Shown here: piece after piece, positions 6,897 to 13,747 of the stretch
How the letters are laid out: each line of letters begins with the position of its first letter
How positions within the stretch are numbered: the first letter of the stretch is position 1
IMG/VR virus record: IMGVR_UViG_3300021139_000132
Location: 1-25,673 of that record
Direction: 5' to 3' (one strand)
Length of the DNA stretch: 25,673 nt
From: a virus
Translations under genes and position numbers: made by a program
Notes under the pieces: model-generated
What the model was told of the DNA's origin: nothing
What the model saw: the letters and a program-made list of their open reading frames with translations, nothing else
Database searches by the model: none

Positions 6897-7407
6897 AACA
6901 AAAATAGACGATTTACTAGACAAAACAACTAAAAAAGGTTTTAAACCTAGTGAACGTTATCGTTTTGGTTGGGTAGATCCCCGAGGATTTTTTACAGGAG
7001 AAGTTATGTCTACACTTACAATTTCACAAGAACAAAAAGAAGCAGAGTTATTTCAGAAGTTGCTTGAGACTAAAGTAATAGAGATGGCTGCTGTAGGGAG
7101 TAGAGTTACTTGCGTTCCTGCTCCCACTGACACTGACGAAGACATACTCATTCTTACAGATGACGCTAGATTGTTTATGGGTGATGCTATTGAAGCAGGA
7201 TTTGCTAACTGTGGATTTTATGTAGGCTGCGATTTTATTTCACTAAGAAAAGGAGAGATCAATCTTATAGTAACTGAAGAAAGTAGTTTCTATAACAAAT
7301 TCATTCTTGCTACTCACGTATGTAAGGCATTAAACTTGCTCGATAAAGAACAGCGAATAACTGTCTTTCAAGCAATTCTTTATGGAAAGGAGTATGGAAA
7401 ACCATGA
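6886..7407 (+). CDS. Phage nucleotidyltransferase-fold protein
   Basis: A 173-aa protein. AVGSRVTCVPAPTDTDEDILIL (about residues 69-90) carries a Gly-Ser pair followed by a Thr-Asp-Thr-Asp cluster, as in the nucleotidyltransferase (pol-beta-like) fold. The C-terminal part, with FYNKFILATHV and then NLLDKEQRI and AILYGK, matches small phage proteins annotated as nucleotidyltransferase. It sits just upstream of DNA polymerase and overlaps it by 4 nt, so a role in nucleic-acid or nucleotide metabolism is plausible but unproven. ATG 6886 is coupled to the preceding gene. A second in-frame ATG at 7006 has a much better ribosome binding site and would give a 133-aa product that keeps the entire NTase core. 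Confidence 0.65.
   Translation: MTSETKIDDLLDKTTKKGFKPSERYRFGWVDPRGFFTGEVMSTLTISQEQKEAELFQKLLETKVIEMAAVGSRVTCVPAPTDTDEDILILTDDARLFMGDAIEAGFANCGFYVGCDFISLRKGEINLIVTEESSFYNKFILATHVCKALNLLDKEQRITVFQAILYGKEYGKP
6996..7008 (+). promoter_or_regulatory. Strong internal ribosome binding site and alternate start
   Basis: AGGAG (6996-7000) stands 5 nt before an ATG at 7006 that is in frame with the nucleotidyltransferase-like gene. It is a better initiation site than the one at 6886. The gene may therefore start here, or make two products that differ by a 40-residue N-terminal extension. Confidence 0.55.
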
Positions 7408-9341
7408 CCATACCTAGATTTATAGGCATAGATGTCGAGACGACAATGAATGCCAACGAGGATATAGGACTAGCTCATCCTATGCACCCGAACAACTACG
7501 TAGTAGCTTTTGGGTACACAGGAGGTACTAGAACACACGTAACTTACAGTAAGGATGATTTTATCAATGCAATGAAGTTGCAAGATAAACAAGACGTTAT
7601 TTGTGGACACAACATATCCTTTGATTTAATGTATTTGTATAAAGAACATGGTGTTCTTAAGAACATATTACAAAGCTACAGGATATGGGACACACAATTA
7701 GCTGAATACATACTAACAGCGCAGCAATCTAAATTCTCAAGCTTAGATGAACTGTGCATCAAGTATGGTTTGCCTATCAAAGATGACAAGATTAAAAAGT
7801 ATTTTGAAGCTGGTTTAGGTTCTGACAAGATACCTGAGAGTGAGCTAACACCTTACTTGGTACAGGACGTAGACAACGTTGTAGCAATAGCAGAGATACA
7901 GTACAAGTTAGCTGTAGAGAGCAACCAACTAAAACTCATAGAGTCTCAGATGGAAGCACTACATGCAACAACAGAGATGATGTTTAACGGTTTACACATA
8001 GACCAGAAACGTCTAGACGACTACACAGTGGAAGTGGTTAATGAGTATGTAGAGTGCAAGCTAGACTTAGAAGAGTTAGCAGGTGCAGACATAGAAGACA
8101 TTAACAGTCCTAAGCAGTGGTCACAGTTGTTCTTTGGTGGAACTAAGAAGATCAAAGTTAAAGAAGAAGTAGGCGTATACAAGAATGGTAAGACCAAGTA
8201 CAAGCTTATGGACAAAACTTTGACTATCAAGCCATTGATAGCTTATGTTCCAGATCCAGAGAAAGTATCTGAGAAAACAGGACAAGTGTCTGTAGATGAT
8301 TCCGTGCTTAACGATATGCTTAAACATACCTTTGACAAAAGAGCTATACAGCTTATCGAAGGATTGTTGAAGTACAGGACATTGTCTAAGCAGCTATCTA
8401 CGTATGTCCAGGGCCTTAGCAAGCATGTTATTAGTAACTTTATACATGGCAAGTTAAACCACACAGCGACAGTCACAGGTAGGTTGTCTTCAACTAATCC
8501 TAACCTTCAGAACATTAGTAATAACCCTATAAAGCAGATCTTTACATCTAGGTTTGCAGGTGGTTATATTGTGGAGGTTGACTTTAATCAGCTAGAAGTT
8601 GTTGCTCTTGCTCACGTGACTAAAGACAAGCAGCTTATCAAGGACATATCAAGTGGAATTGATATTCACAGTGCTTTGTATGAGTCTATGTTTGGTCGTA
8701 AACCAACCAAAGAAGAACGTAAGCCATTCAAATCTAGGACGTTTCAATTGATTTATGGTGCAGGAGCTAAAGCAATCAGCAAACAAGCAGGATGTAGCTT
8801 AGATGAGGCTAAGAAGTTTGTAGATGTGTTCTATACACGTTACCCACAAGTAGCAGCTTGGCACACAGACTTTGCAAGAAGAGTAGAAGTAATGTCTCAT
8901 TATTCTACCGATCCAGCAACAGGTTTAAGAGAGAAAGTTAAATCTTACGTACTACAAACAGAGACTGGAAGAAAGTTTTTGTTTAAAGAGTATCACAGTG
9001 ATAGTTCTTGGTCTTCTAAGACTTACAATTTTAGTCCAACAGAGATGAAGAATTATCCTATTCAAGGATTAGCTACTGGCGATATAGTACCAATGATGTT
9101 GGGAATTATCTTTAGAAAGCTAATAATGAGCAGTGGAGTTTGTATAGTTAACACTATTCATGATTCCATTATGTTTGACGTACATCCAATGCAATTGGAT
9201 TATTTTTTAGAGGAGATAAGAGAGACACTAAAGAACACACACAAGTATTTTGAGAGTATTTTTGGGACACCTCTGGCTCTGAAGCTCAATGCAGGAGCAT
9301 CAGTAGGTGATGATTGGTTTAACATGAAAGAATTAACATGA
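7404..9341 (+). CDS. DNA polymerase, family A, with 3'-5' exonuclease
   Basis: A 645-aa replicative polymerase; AAAGGAG lies at 7386-7392. The proofreading domain has Exo I IDVET (Asp10, Glu12), Exo II GHNISFD, and Exo III YLVQDVDNV. In the polymerase domain, TGRLSSTNPNLQNI precedes motif A (VDFNQLEVV, Asp393). Motif B follows the O-helix pattern RKPFKSRTFQLIYG, with Lys443 and Phe447 at the positions of E. coli Pol I Lys758 and Phe762. Motif C is IHDSIMFD (Asp587). Both catalytic Asp residues are present. Motif A DFNQ instead of DYSQ, and HDS instead of HDE, mark a divergent branch. It is the replicase working with the split primase/helicase; the gene is ATGA-coupled to its neighbours. Confidence 0.95.
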   Translation: MTIPRFIGIDVETTMNANEDIGLAHPMHPNNYVVAFGYTGGTRTHVTYSKDDFINAMKLQDKQDVICGHNISFDLMYLYKEHGVLKNILQSYRIWDTQLAEYILTAQQSKFSSLDELCIKYGLPIKDDKIKKYFEAGLGSDKIPESELTPYLVQDVDNVVAIAEIQYKLAVESNQLKLIESQMEALHATTEMMFNGLHIDQKRLDDYTVEVVNEYVECKLDLEELAGADIEDINSPKQWSQLFFGGTKKIKVKEEVGVYKNGKTKYKLMDKTLTIKPLIAYVPDPEKVSEKTGQVSVDDSVLNDMLKHTFDKRAIQLIEGLLKYRTLSKQLSTYVQGLSKHVISNFIHGKLNHTATVTGRLSSTNPNLQNISNNPIKQIFTSRFAGGYIVEVDFNQLEVVALAHVTKDKQLIKDISSGIDIHSALYESMFGRKPTKEERKPFKSRTFQLIYGAGAKAISKQAGCSLDEAKKFVDVFYTRYPQVAAWHTDFARRVEVMSHYSTDPATGLREKVKSYVLQTETGRKFLFKEYHSDSSWSSKTYNFSPTEMKNYPIQGLATGDIVPMMLGIIFRKLIMSSGVCIVNTIHDSIMFDVHPMQLDYFLEEIRETLKNTHKYFESIFGTPLALKLNAGASVGDDWFNMKELT

Positions 9342-9853
9342 GCATGATGACAGGTACAGTGGAATCAGTATCCACAAAAGATGTAAACACTAAGTTTGGT
9401 ACTAAACCTACTTACTCGATGAAAGTAAATGGAACTTGGGTTAAGTGTGGTTTCAAAGATCCTAAAGTAGAAGTTGGTTATGAAGTTGAGTTTGACGGTG
9501 TTTCTGGTACATATGGCGTAGAGACTAAAGCTGTTAACGTTCTTAGTAAAGGAAGTGGTACACCACCTCCTGCTACTGGAGGAGCTTCTGTAGGCTCTCC
9601 TAAAGCTTCTTATGGTGGTTATAAAGAGAAGGTATTTCCTATTCCTGCTTTGCACGGTGATAGAGCTATTATTCGTCAGAATGCTTTAGCTAGAGCTACT
9701 GATCTTTATATTGCTGCTAGGGGCGGTAAGCCATTTGATCTAGAAGAAGGTAATCTAGACTTTGTTGTTAGGCTTGCTCGTAAGTTTGAAGCTTATACAG
9801 CAGGTGATTTAGATATGGCTGAAGCTATAGCTGAAGCTGGAACACAAGAGTAA
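9338..9853 (+). CDS. Single-stranded DNA-binding-like protein (OB-fold plus helical tail)
   Basis: A 171-aa protein whose ATG overlaps the polymerase stop. Residues ~5-70 alternate short beta-like segments (GTVESVSTKD, YSMKVNGTWVKCGF, YEVEFDGVSG), consistent with an OB fold, then a Gly/Pro/Ser linker (~71-95). A helical C-terminal domain follows, with DRAIIRQNALARATDLY, seen in phage proteins annotated as SSB-like. Unlike T7 gp2.5 the extreme C-terminus is only mildly acidic. It would coat single-stranded DNA during replication. Position right after the polymerase supports this, but the call rests on pattern and context rather than a diagnostic motif. Confidence 0.55.
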   Translation: MSMMTGTVESVSTKDVNTKFGTKPTYSMKVNGTWVKCGFKDPKVEVGYEVEFDGVSGTYGVETKAVNVLSKGSGTPPPATGGASVGSPKASYGGYKEKVFPIPALHGDRAIIRQNALARATDLYIAARGGKPFDLEEGNLDFVVRLARKFEAYTAGDLDMAEAIAEAGTQE

Positions 9854-9858
9854 GTTTA

Positions 9859-9952
9859 TGGGGAGTTGTTAAGCCAGCACTCAAGGATGTCAATGTAGGA
9901 AATTTTCTGGCTTTCTGTCCTACCTAGTTAAAGACCAAATTGAGACTCCCCA
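9859..9952 (+). ncRNA. Candidate structured RNA with pseudoknot
   Basis: A 116-nt gap between genes (9854-9969) holds three helices. The outer stem TGGGGAGT (9859-9866) pairs with ACTCCCCA (9945-9952). Inside it, AAGCCAG (9871-9877) pairs with CTGGCTT (9907-9913), and GTAGGA (9895-9900) pairs with TCCTAC (9918-9923). The two inner helices interleave, which is an H-type pseudoknot topology with connecting segments of 17, 6 and 4 nt, or else two mutually exclusive hairpins. No gene fits here. The downstream 58-aa gene has no visible Shine-Dalgarno, so the element could control its translation or that of the exonuclease, act as a riboswitch-like or processed RNA, or be a replication site. I do not recognise it as a known family. 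Confidence 0.45.
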
Positions 9953-9969
9953 CCTTTATTAAAACAACC

Positions 9970-10146
9970 ATGAAATTAAAAACATACAAAGTATCGTTTA
10001 CCTTAACAATAGTAGATGATAAAAACAATTTACCAAACAGTTGGTTACCTAACACTATCTTTGAACAGATCTTTCCCTCAGAGGGAGAATCTGTTGAAGG
10101 ATTTACATTTACAGAACTAAAGGATGACAATGAAAGCATTGATTGA
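9970..10146 (+). CDS. Small hypothetical protein, 58 aa
   Basis: ATG 9970 opens a 58-aa frame with a beta-like N-terminus (KLKTYKVSFTLTIVDD), a Pro/Asn-rich middle and an acidic tail. There is no Shine-Dalgarno upstream; the preceding sequence is the 3' flank of the pseudoknot-capable element. The 3' end overlaps the start of the exonuclease gene by 17 nt, which argues that it is a real, coupled gene. An in-frame TTG at 9940 falls between the pseudoknot helices and is less likely. No family is recognised. Confidence 0.55.
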   Translation: MKLKTYKVSFTLTIVDDKNNLPNSWLPNTIFEQIFPSEGESVEGFTFTELKDDNESID

Positions 10147-10810
10147 TGGAGACATCATTGTCTACCGCAGTGCAGCATCAACTAAAGACGATGAAGAATC
10201 TTGGATAGCTCAATCAAGAGCTGACCAAATGATGCAAGACATCTTAGCTGATACACAAGCAACATCTTACGAAGTTTATCTGACAGGTTCAGGTAACTTC
10301 AGAAGAGAGATAGCACCCAGCTACAAGGCTAACAGACCTGACGACAGACCAGTACATTGGCAAGCTGTTAGAGAGTTCCTAGTAACACATCACAAAGCTA
10401 AGATTATCAACGGATATGAAGCAGATGATGAGATGGGTATACAACAAGACAAATCAGGTGTATCTACAGTTATATGCAGCATAGACAAAGATCTACTTCA
10501 GATCCCAGGTAAACACTATAACTTTGTAAAGAAAGTGTTTCAAGAAGTAACACCAGATCAAGGTCTTAAGTTTCTTTACCTACAAAGTCTTATTGGAGAT
10601 AGGTCTGACAACATCCTAGGTGTAGCTGGTATAGGACCAGTAAAGGCAGAGCGAGCATTAGCAGAGCTGTTGCCTGAAGAGTGGTACGACAAGTGCCGTG
10701 AACTCTATAACGATGACGAAAGATTTCATCTCAATATGAAGTTGTTATACATTTGGCAAAAGCCTAACGATAGTTGGGAACCTCCTAACAAGGAACTAAT
10801 CAATGATTAA
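10130..10810 (+). CDS. 5'-3' exonuclease (FEN/T7 gp6-like)
   Basis: A 226-aa nuclease. I take ATG 10130, 5 nt after AAGGA (10120-10124), rather than ATG 10124, which overlaps that site; the difference is two residues. The PIN/FEN-like fold is marked by LIDGDIIVYR (Asp6, Asp8), YEADDEMG (Glu97, Asp99, Asp100) and SIDKDLLQ (Asp119, Asp121), then GDRSDNILGVAGIGPVKA (about 156-173). The last carries metal-binding Asp157/Asp160 and the helix-3-turn-helix that grips DNA. It removes RNA primers and digests host DNA in T7-like phages. It lies downstream of the polymerase and SSB-like genes and upstream of endonuclease I. Confidence 0.9.
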   Translation: MKALIDGDIIVYRSAASTKDDEESWIAQSRADQMMQDILADTQATSYEVYLTGSGNFRREIAPSYKANRPDDRPVHWQAVREFLVTHHKAKIINGYEADDEMGIQQDKSGVSTVICSIDKDLLQIPGKHYNFVKKVFQEVTPDQGLKFLYLQSLIGDRSDNILGVAGIGPVKAERALAELLPEEWYDKCRELYNDDERFHLNMKLLYIWQKPNDSWEPPNKELIND

Positions 10811-11078
10811 AGACGTAAACATGCAGCATATGACTATGACAGAGTATGTTGCTATAGCAATACTTACTGAAATAGTTAGTAACCCAGCAATAGACAAAGT
10901 CATTACAGAAAACAAAGTACTACCTTCAACTGTAGTAGAAACATGCTTTCAATGGGCAGATGTATTTATGAAGGTAAGAGCAAAAAGAACTGGGAACGAG
11001 GGGGCGACAGCATCGGCTGGGTCAGACGATACTGGAGCACAGGCGAAGCCAATAACCAGCAGCGGAGCAGAACAATGA
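10803..11078 (+). CDS. Hypothetical protein with Ala/Gly/Ser-rich tail, 91 aa
   Basis: ATG 10803 overlaps the exonuclease end by 8 nt, with AAGGA upstream. Residues ~1-60 form a helical region (MTEYVAIAILTEIVSNPAIDKVI, then TCFQWADVFMKVRAKR). Residues ~63-91 switch abruptly to a low-complexity Ala/Gly/Ser/Thr tail encoded by DNA that is visibly GC-richer than its surroundings. Such tails are common at the ends of small phage proteins. The function is unknown. The next gene starts inside its stop. Confidence 0.65.
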   Translation: MIKDVNMQHMTMTEYVAIAILTEIVSNPAIDKVITENKVLPSTVVETCFQWADVFMKVRAKRTGNEGATASAGSDDTGAQAKPITSSGAEQ

Positions 11079-11302
11079 AGCTAACTAAACTAATGGAATA
11101 TTACTTTGAAGAGTACTTTAAAACAAAGTATATGGATTTTGCTATTACTTGTTGGGAAAGGGGTGATGAGGACTCTACTTGGGAGATGTTGTTTGAGTGG
11201 GCTAACCACAATTACAGATCTGCTGAGTTATTTAGGAACGAAGACAAGATTATTGATATGCTTTTAATAGCTAATGGACAACATAAAACTGGAAAACTAT
11301 GA
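11075..11302 (+). CDS. Hypothetical protein, 75 aa
   Basis: ATG 11075 overlaps the previous stop by 4 nt and has GGAG about 7 nt upstream. The frame is open 44 codons further upstream, but that part is antisense-like composition inside the preceding gene's tail and is left out. The product is rich in aromatic and acidic residues (MEYYFEEYFKTKYMDFAITCW, then WEMLFEWANHNYR), soluble and helical, with no recognisable domain. It overlaps endonuclease I by 4 nt, so it belongs to the same coupled transcript. Confidence 0.7.
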   Translation: MKLTKLMEYYFEEYFKTKYMDFAITCWERGDEDSTWEMLFEWANHNYRSAELFRNEDKIIDMLLIANGQHKTGKL

Positions 11303-11703
11303 GTAAAAGACCAACAAGACATAACGCTAACGCATATAAAAGTGGGTTAGAAAATAGATTCCAAGAAGCTTGTAAGCTACGGGGATGGGAGTTGCCTTAC
11401 GAAATAAGTAAGATCAAGTACGTCATACCTGCTAGTAACCACACCTACACACCTGACTTTACTGTTACTAGTAACGTGTTTATAGAAACAAAAGGATTGT
11501 GGACGGGAGCTGACAGAAAGAAAGCAGTGTTAATTAAAGATCAGCATCCAGACATAATTATTTTATACGTCTTACAACGTAACCAAAAGATTTCTAAAAA
11601 GAGTGCTACTACTTACTTAGATTGGGCAGCTAAGAATGGTTTAGATGCTTGTATCTTTGCTAACACGGAGCATTGGACTAATTTTATTATGAGACACATA
11701 TGA
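11299..11703 (+). CDS. Endonuclease I, Holliday-junction resolvase (T7 gp3-like)
   Basis: A 134-aa nuclease whose catalytic residues match T7 endonuclease I with a constant offset of two. Glu18 lies in KSGLENRF, Asp53 in TPDFTV, Glu63 and Lys65 in FIETKG, against E20, D55, E65 and K67 in T7. The PD-(D/E)xK fold cuts four-way junctions and branched replication intermediates, and in T7 it also helps break down host DNA. Start ATG 11299 overlaps the upstream stop; only a weak GGA precedes it, so coupling is likely. It is the last clearly replication-related gene before the small accessory genes. Confidence 0.93.
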   Translation: MSKRPTRHNANAYKSGLENRFQEACKLRGWELPYEISKIKYVIPASNHTYTPDFTVTSNVFIETKGLWTGADRKKAVLIKDQHPDIIILYVLQRNQKISKKSATTYLDWAAKNGLDACIFANTEHWTNFIMRHI

Positions 11704-12038
11704 AAAAAAGGAAACATAATGCGAATATCAACACTAATATTGTTAGTAACCATCAACATATACTTGTACAACATACAAAACCATTTGAAAATAATTCTAC
11801 AAATACTAGGGGGCCAACCTTAACTAAAGGTATAACTCCTTACGATACAGGTAAAGTAAAGATCGGTATCTATTACGAGCCTAAGCCTAACTACTACAAC
11901 CCCGACCAAGACTGGGTGCAGAAAGCATTGTTGGGTATCGAGACATCATGGACTACCGACTTTGTATTATTTTGTTTGCTGTACTCTGTACTGCTTTACG
12001 CAGTTATGGGGCTAATAACAAGGAGTTTTTATGAATAA
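11700..12038 (+). CDS. Hypothetical protein with C-terminal membrane segment, 112 aa
   Basis: ATG 11700 overlaps the endonuclease stop. The N-terminal half is basic and Asn/His-rich and looks disordered, the middle contains GIYYEPKPNYYNPDQDW, and a single hydrophobic span lies at about residues 87-106 (FVLFCLLYSVLLYAVMGLIT). It is predicted to be tail-anchored in the inner membrane with the polar part in the cytoplasm. No family is recognised. The gene overlaps the next by 8 nt. Confidence 0.6.
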   Translation: MKKRKHNANINTNIVSNHQHILVQHTKPFENNSTNTRGPTLTKGITPYDTGKVKIGIYYEPKPNYYNPDQDWVQKALLGIETSWTTDFVLFCLLYSVLLYAVMGLITRSFYE

Positions 12039-12210
12039 TATAGAACTACATAAAACAACCAAACTGAGATTTATAAAAAGAAAAACAGATATTGGTACAT
12101 TGTTAATACTTCAACAGTGGCATCAAAAGAAATACTGGGAAGGTTATGAATGTGAATGGCGATACGTTGAGGGTGGTGAGTGGCGTGATGTACCAACGGA
12201 GGAAACATGA
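12031..12210 (+). CDS. Small hypothetical protein, Trp-rich, 59 aa
   Basis: ATG 12031 is preceded by AGGAG (12021-12025) at 5-nt spacing, and the frame ends at TGA 12208-12210. A basic N-terminus (TTKLRFIKRKTD) is followed by a Trp-rich segment (QQWHQKKYWEGYECEWRYVE) that resembles small beta-strand phage proteins in which aligned Trp residues form a compact sheet. The function is unknown. The stop overlaps the following start. Confidence 0.7.
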   Translation: MNNIELHKTTKLRFIKRKTDIGTLLILQQWHQKKYWEGYECEWRYVEGGEWRDVPTEET

Positions 12211-12566
12211 CTAAAGAAGAAATAATTGAATTGGCTAGAAAGGCTGGACTTGACCCAGACCTTTGGAATTACACCGATGCTTTTGAAACATTTGCTAGAT
12301 TAGTTGAGGCTAAAAAGCAAAACGATATTGAAACTTTATATGCTTTATATGAACAGGCGTGTAAACAAAGAGATGAGGTAATGGCACAACAAAAAGAAAT
12401 GATGCTTAAACTTAGAGAGGCGAACGAAATAATTTTTAAGAGTTGCGTCAATTTGCCACATTGGAAAAGAACTGCCATGCGTTATTTAAAACGCAACGTA
12501 CCGCAAGCGCACCAACAGGCCGTAGATGAATTTAATGAACATCCAGATGGAAGGGGACAAGAATGA
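12207..12566 (+). CDS. Helical hypothetical protein, 119 aa
   Basis: ATG 12207 follows a strong GGAGG site. The opening MTKEEIIELARKAGLD is a common start in phage and prophage hypothetical genes of Gram-negative hosts. Residues ~28-80 form a long charged helix, probably coiled coil. A C-terminal HWKRTAMRYLKRNV segment is basic and could contact nucleic acid. No assigned function. Overlaps of 4 nt at both ends place it in a coupled run. Confidence 0.75.
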   Translation: MTKEEIIELARKAGLDPDLWNYTDAFETFARLVEAKKQNDIETLYALYEQACKQRDEVMAQQKEMMLKLREANEIIFKSCVNLPHWKRTAMRYLKRNVPQAHQQAVDEFNEHPDGRGQE

Positions 12567-12988
12567 AACATAAACACACAGAATTAATTCACGCATGGGC
12601 AGATGGTGCTGAAATTCAGTATAGACCAGTTCCTGAATATGGAGAATGGAAAGATGAACCGCGGCATTTAATTTGGGATAATCTTGCTGAATACAGAATA
12701 AAACCAGGGCAGGATGGTAGCCTCATCAATGAGGGAACCAAAACCAAGCAAGGTAAGCCTGTGGGTAAGTTTGCAAAGTTTACTGATGGCATATGGCGAG
12801 AAGTTACAGACGGATCTGCTGGAGTGCCTCTTTATACTCACCCTAAAGAATGGGTAGGGTTAACTGAATACGAAATCAAAGGTGTTCTAGGGTTAAGTGA
12901 ATCTTGGGTGGGTGAAGATTGTAGTATTCCAGACATGATTGGATTTGCTAAGGCAATAGAAGCTAAATTAAAGGAAAAGAACACATGA
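12563..12988 (+). CDS. Accessory phage protein with two small modules, 141 aa
   Basis: ATG 12563 follows a GGGG/ACAAG-type site and overlaps the previous stop. The first ~50 residues (LIHAWADGAEIQYR ... WDNLAEYRIKP) match a short module seen repeatedly in phage and prophage accessory genes, with a pattern of Trp and Tyr. The second part contains PLYTHPKEWVGLTEYEI, another short motif often attached to different partners in betaproteobacterial phages. It looks like a mosaic of two mobile mini-domains. Function is not known. Confidence 0.75.
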   Translation: MKHKHTELIHAWADGAEIQYRPVPEYGEWKDEPRHLIWDNLAEYRIKPGQDGSLINEGTKTKQGKPVGKFAKFTDGIWREVTDGSAGVPLYTHPKEWVGLTEYEIKGVLGLSESWVGEDCSIPDMIGFAKAIEAKLKEKNT

Positions 12989-13242
12989 ACAAAGAACAGG
13001 CAATAGAAATACTACAAAACTTTTTAGATAAAAGTAGCCACCACAAGTGGAAAAAGGTTCAAGAAGCTATTGACTATCTAAACGACAAACCAACTAAGCA
13101 GCCTAGGTGGAAACCCCAATACAACTTAACAGATAAAGAAATAGTTGAGCTATGGATAGAGATGGGATCACCTTTAAATAGACCAGAGTTTGAAAGACAT
13201 TTAGTAGCTATACAAGATAAACTAAGGGATAAAAACCTATGA
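12985..13242 (+). CDS. Small hypothetical protein, 85 aa
   Basis: ATG 12985 follows AAGGAA and overlaps the previous stop by 4 nt. The N-terminal half is an amphipathic helix pair (EQAIEILQNFLDKSS, KVQEAIDYLN), followed by a basic Pro/Trp linker and a second helical part with LTDKEIVELWIEMG. Soluble; no recognisable catalytic motif. It is part of the accessory run between the replication genes and the convergent lysis genes. Confidence 0.7.
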   Translation: MNKEQAIEILQNFLDKSSHHKWKKVQEAIDYLNDKPTKQPRWKPQYNLTDKEIVELWIEMGSPLNRPEFERHLVAIQDKLRDKNL

Positions 13243-13352
13243 ACGATGTACTAGAAGCTTTGTTACTAGTAGCAATATTAAGTCTTGCTGCTTTGTGGGT
13301 TACAGCAGTATTCTGTTTTGTTTTATATACACTAGGAGTTTATGATGACTAA
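13239..13352 (+). CDS. Tiny single-pass membrane protein, 37 aa
   Basis: ATG 13239 overlaps the previous stop (ATGA), and the frame ends in TAA at 13350-13352, overlapping the next start. After a short acidic N-terminus almost the whole peptide is hydrophobic (residues ~6-34). It could be a small membrane effector or an accessory lysis peptide, but it is far too short to decide. The tight coupling on both sides is the main reason to believe it. Confidence 0.55.
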   Translation: MNDVLEALLLVAILSLAALWVTAVFCFVLYTLGVYDD

Positions 13353-13560
13353 AGCATTTCCCAGCACACAACCTTTATACAGTCCTGAAAAGGGTAGTAC
13401 TATAGGTAGACAAGAACACAGTGGAATGGATCTTAGAGATTGGTTTGCAGGGTTAGCTATGGAAGGAATTGCTTTTGAATGTCTTAGTCCAGAACAAACA
13501 GCTAAAGCCGCATACCAAATGGCAGATGCAATGATGGAGGCTAGAAATGCCAAGACCTAA
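13342..13560 (+). CDS. Phage hypothetical protein with GMDLRDWFAG motif, 72 aa
   Basis: ATG 13342 (or the adjacent ATG 13345) follows AGGAG at 13334-13338. The segment GMDLRDWFAGLAMEG and a C-terminal helix with AYQMADAMMEAR match a small family widespread in phages and prophages of Gram-negative bacteria. Members start with a variable polar region, then this GM-LRD-FA-QAL-like core. No activity is known to me. It overlaps the last plus-strand gene by 14 nt. Confidence 0.75.
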   Translation: MMTKAFPSTQPLYSPEKGSTIGRQEHSGMDLRDWFAGLAMEGIAFECLSPEQTAKAAYQMADAMMEARNAKT

Positions 13561-13747
13561 AAGTGATATTACAGGTGGTAAAACAATAAGTATCAGGTTA
13601 AACCAGACACAAAAAGAAATGTTTTACGACATAGGTGGTCATGATTGGCTTAGAAAATATTTAGATAGACAAATAAGATCAGAAGAAATACAACTGGGTA
13701 TACCCTCTGATCCTATTAAGTTTAGCTTAAGAAGTAAGGACACCTAA
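13547..13747 (+). CDS. Small putative DNA-binding protein, 66 aa
   Basis: The product begins MPRPKSDITGGKTISIRL: a basic arm, then a beta-strand-like ISIRLN, then helices KEMFYDIGGHDWLRKYLDRQ. This order recalls ribbon-helix-helix-like phage regulators that share an RPK...VRL...EQ...F..LGG..WLR pattern. That makes it a plausible small repressor or DNA-binding protein, though the call is by resemblance only. It is the last plus-strand gene, and its final 21 nt overlap the end of the endolysin gene on the opposite strand. Confidence 0.55.
   Translation: MPRPKSDITGGKTISIRLNQTQKEMFYDIGGHDWLRKYLDRQIRSEEIQLGIPSDPIKFSLRSKDT

Noticed and set aside
9155-9170. Polymerase inactivated because motif C reads HDS
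   Set aside because: The catalytic Asp587 is intact. The following Glu is not the essential metal ligand in all family A enzymes, and all other motifs are complete.
10803-11302. A programmed frameshift fusing the 91-aa and 75-aa genes
   Set aside because: The frames overlap over a long stretch, but no canonical X-XXY-YYZ heptamer sits in the right register, and the downstream gene has its own GGAG and ATG overlap.
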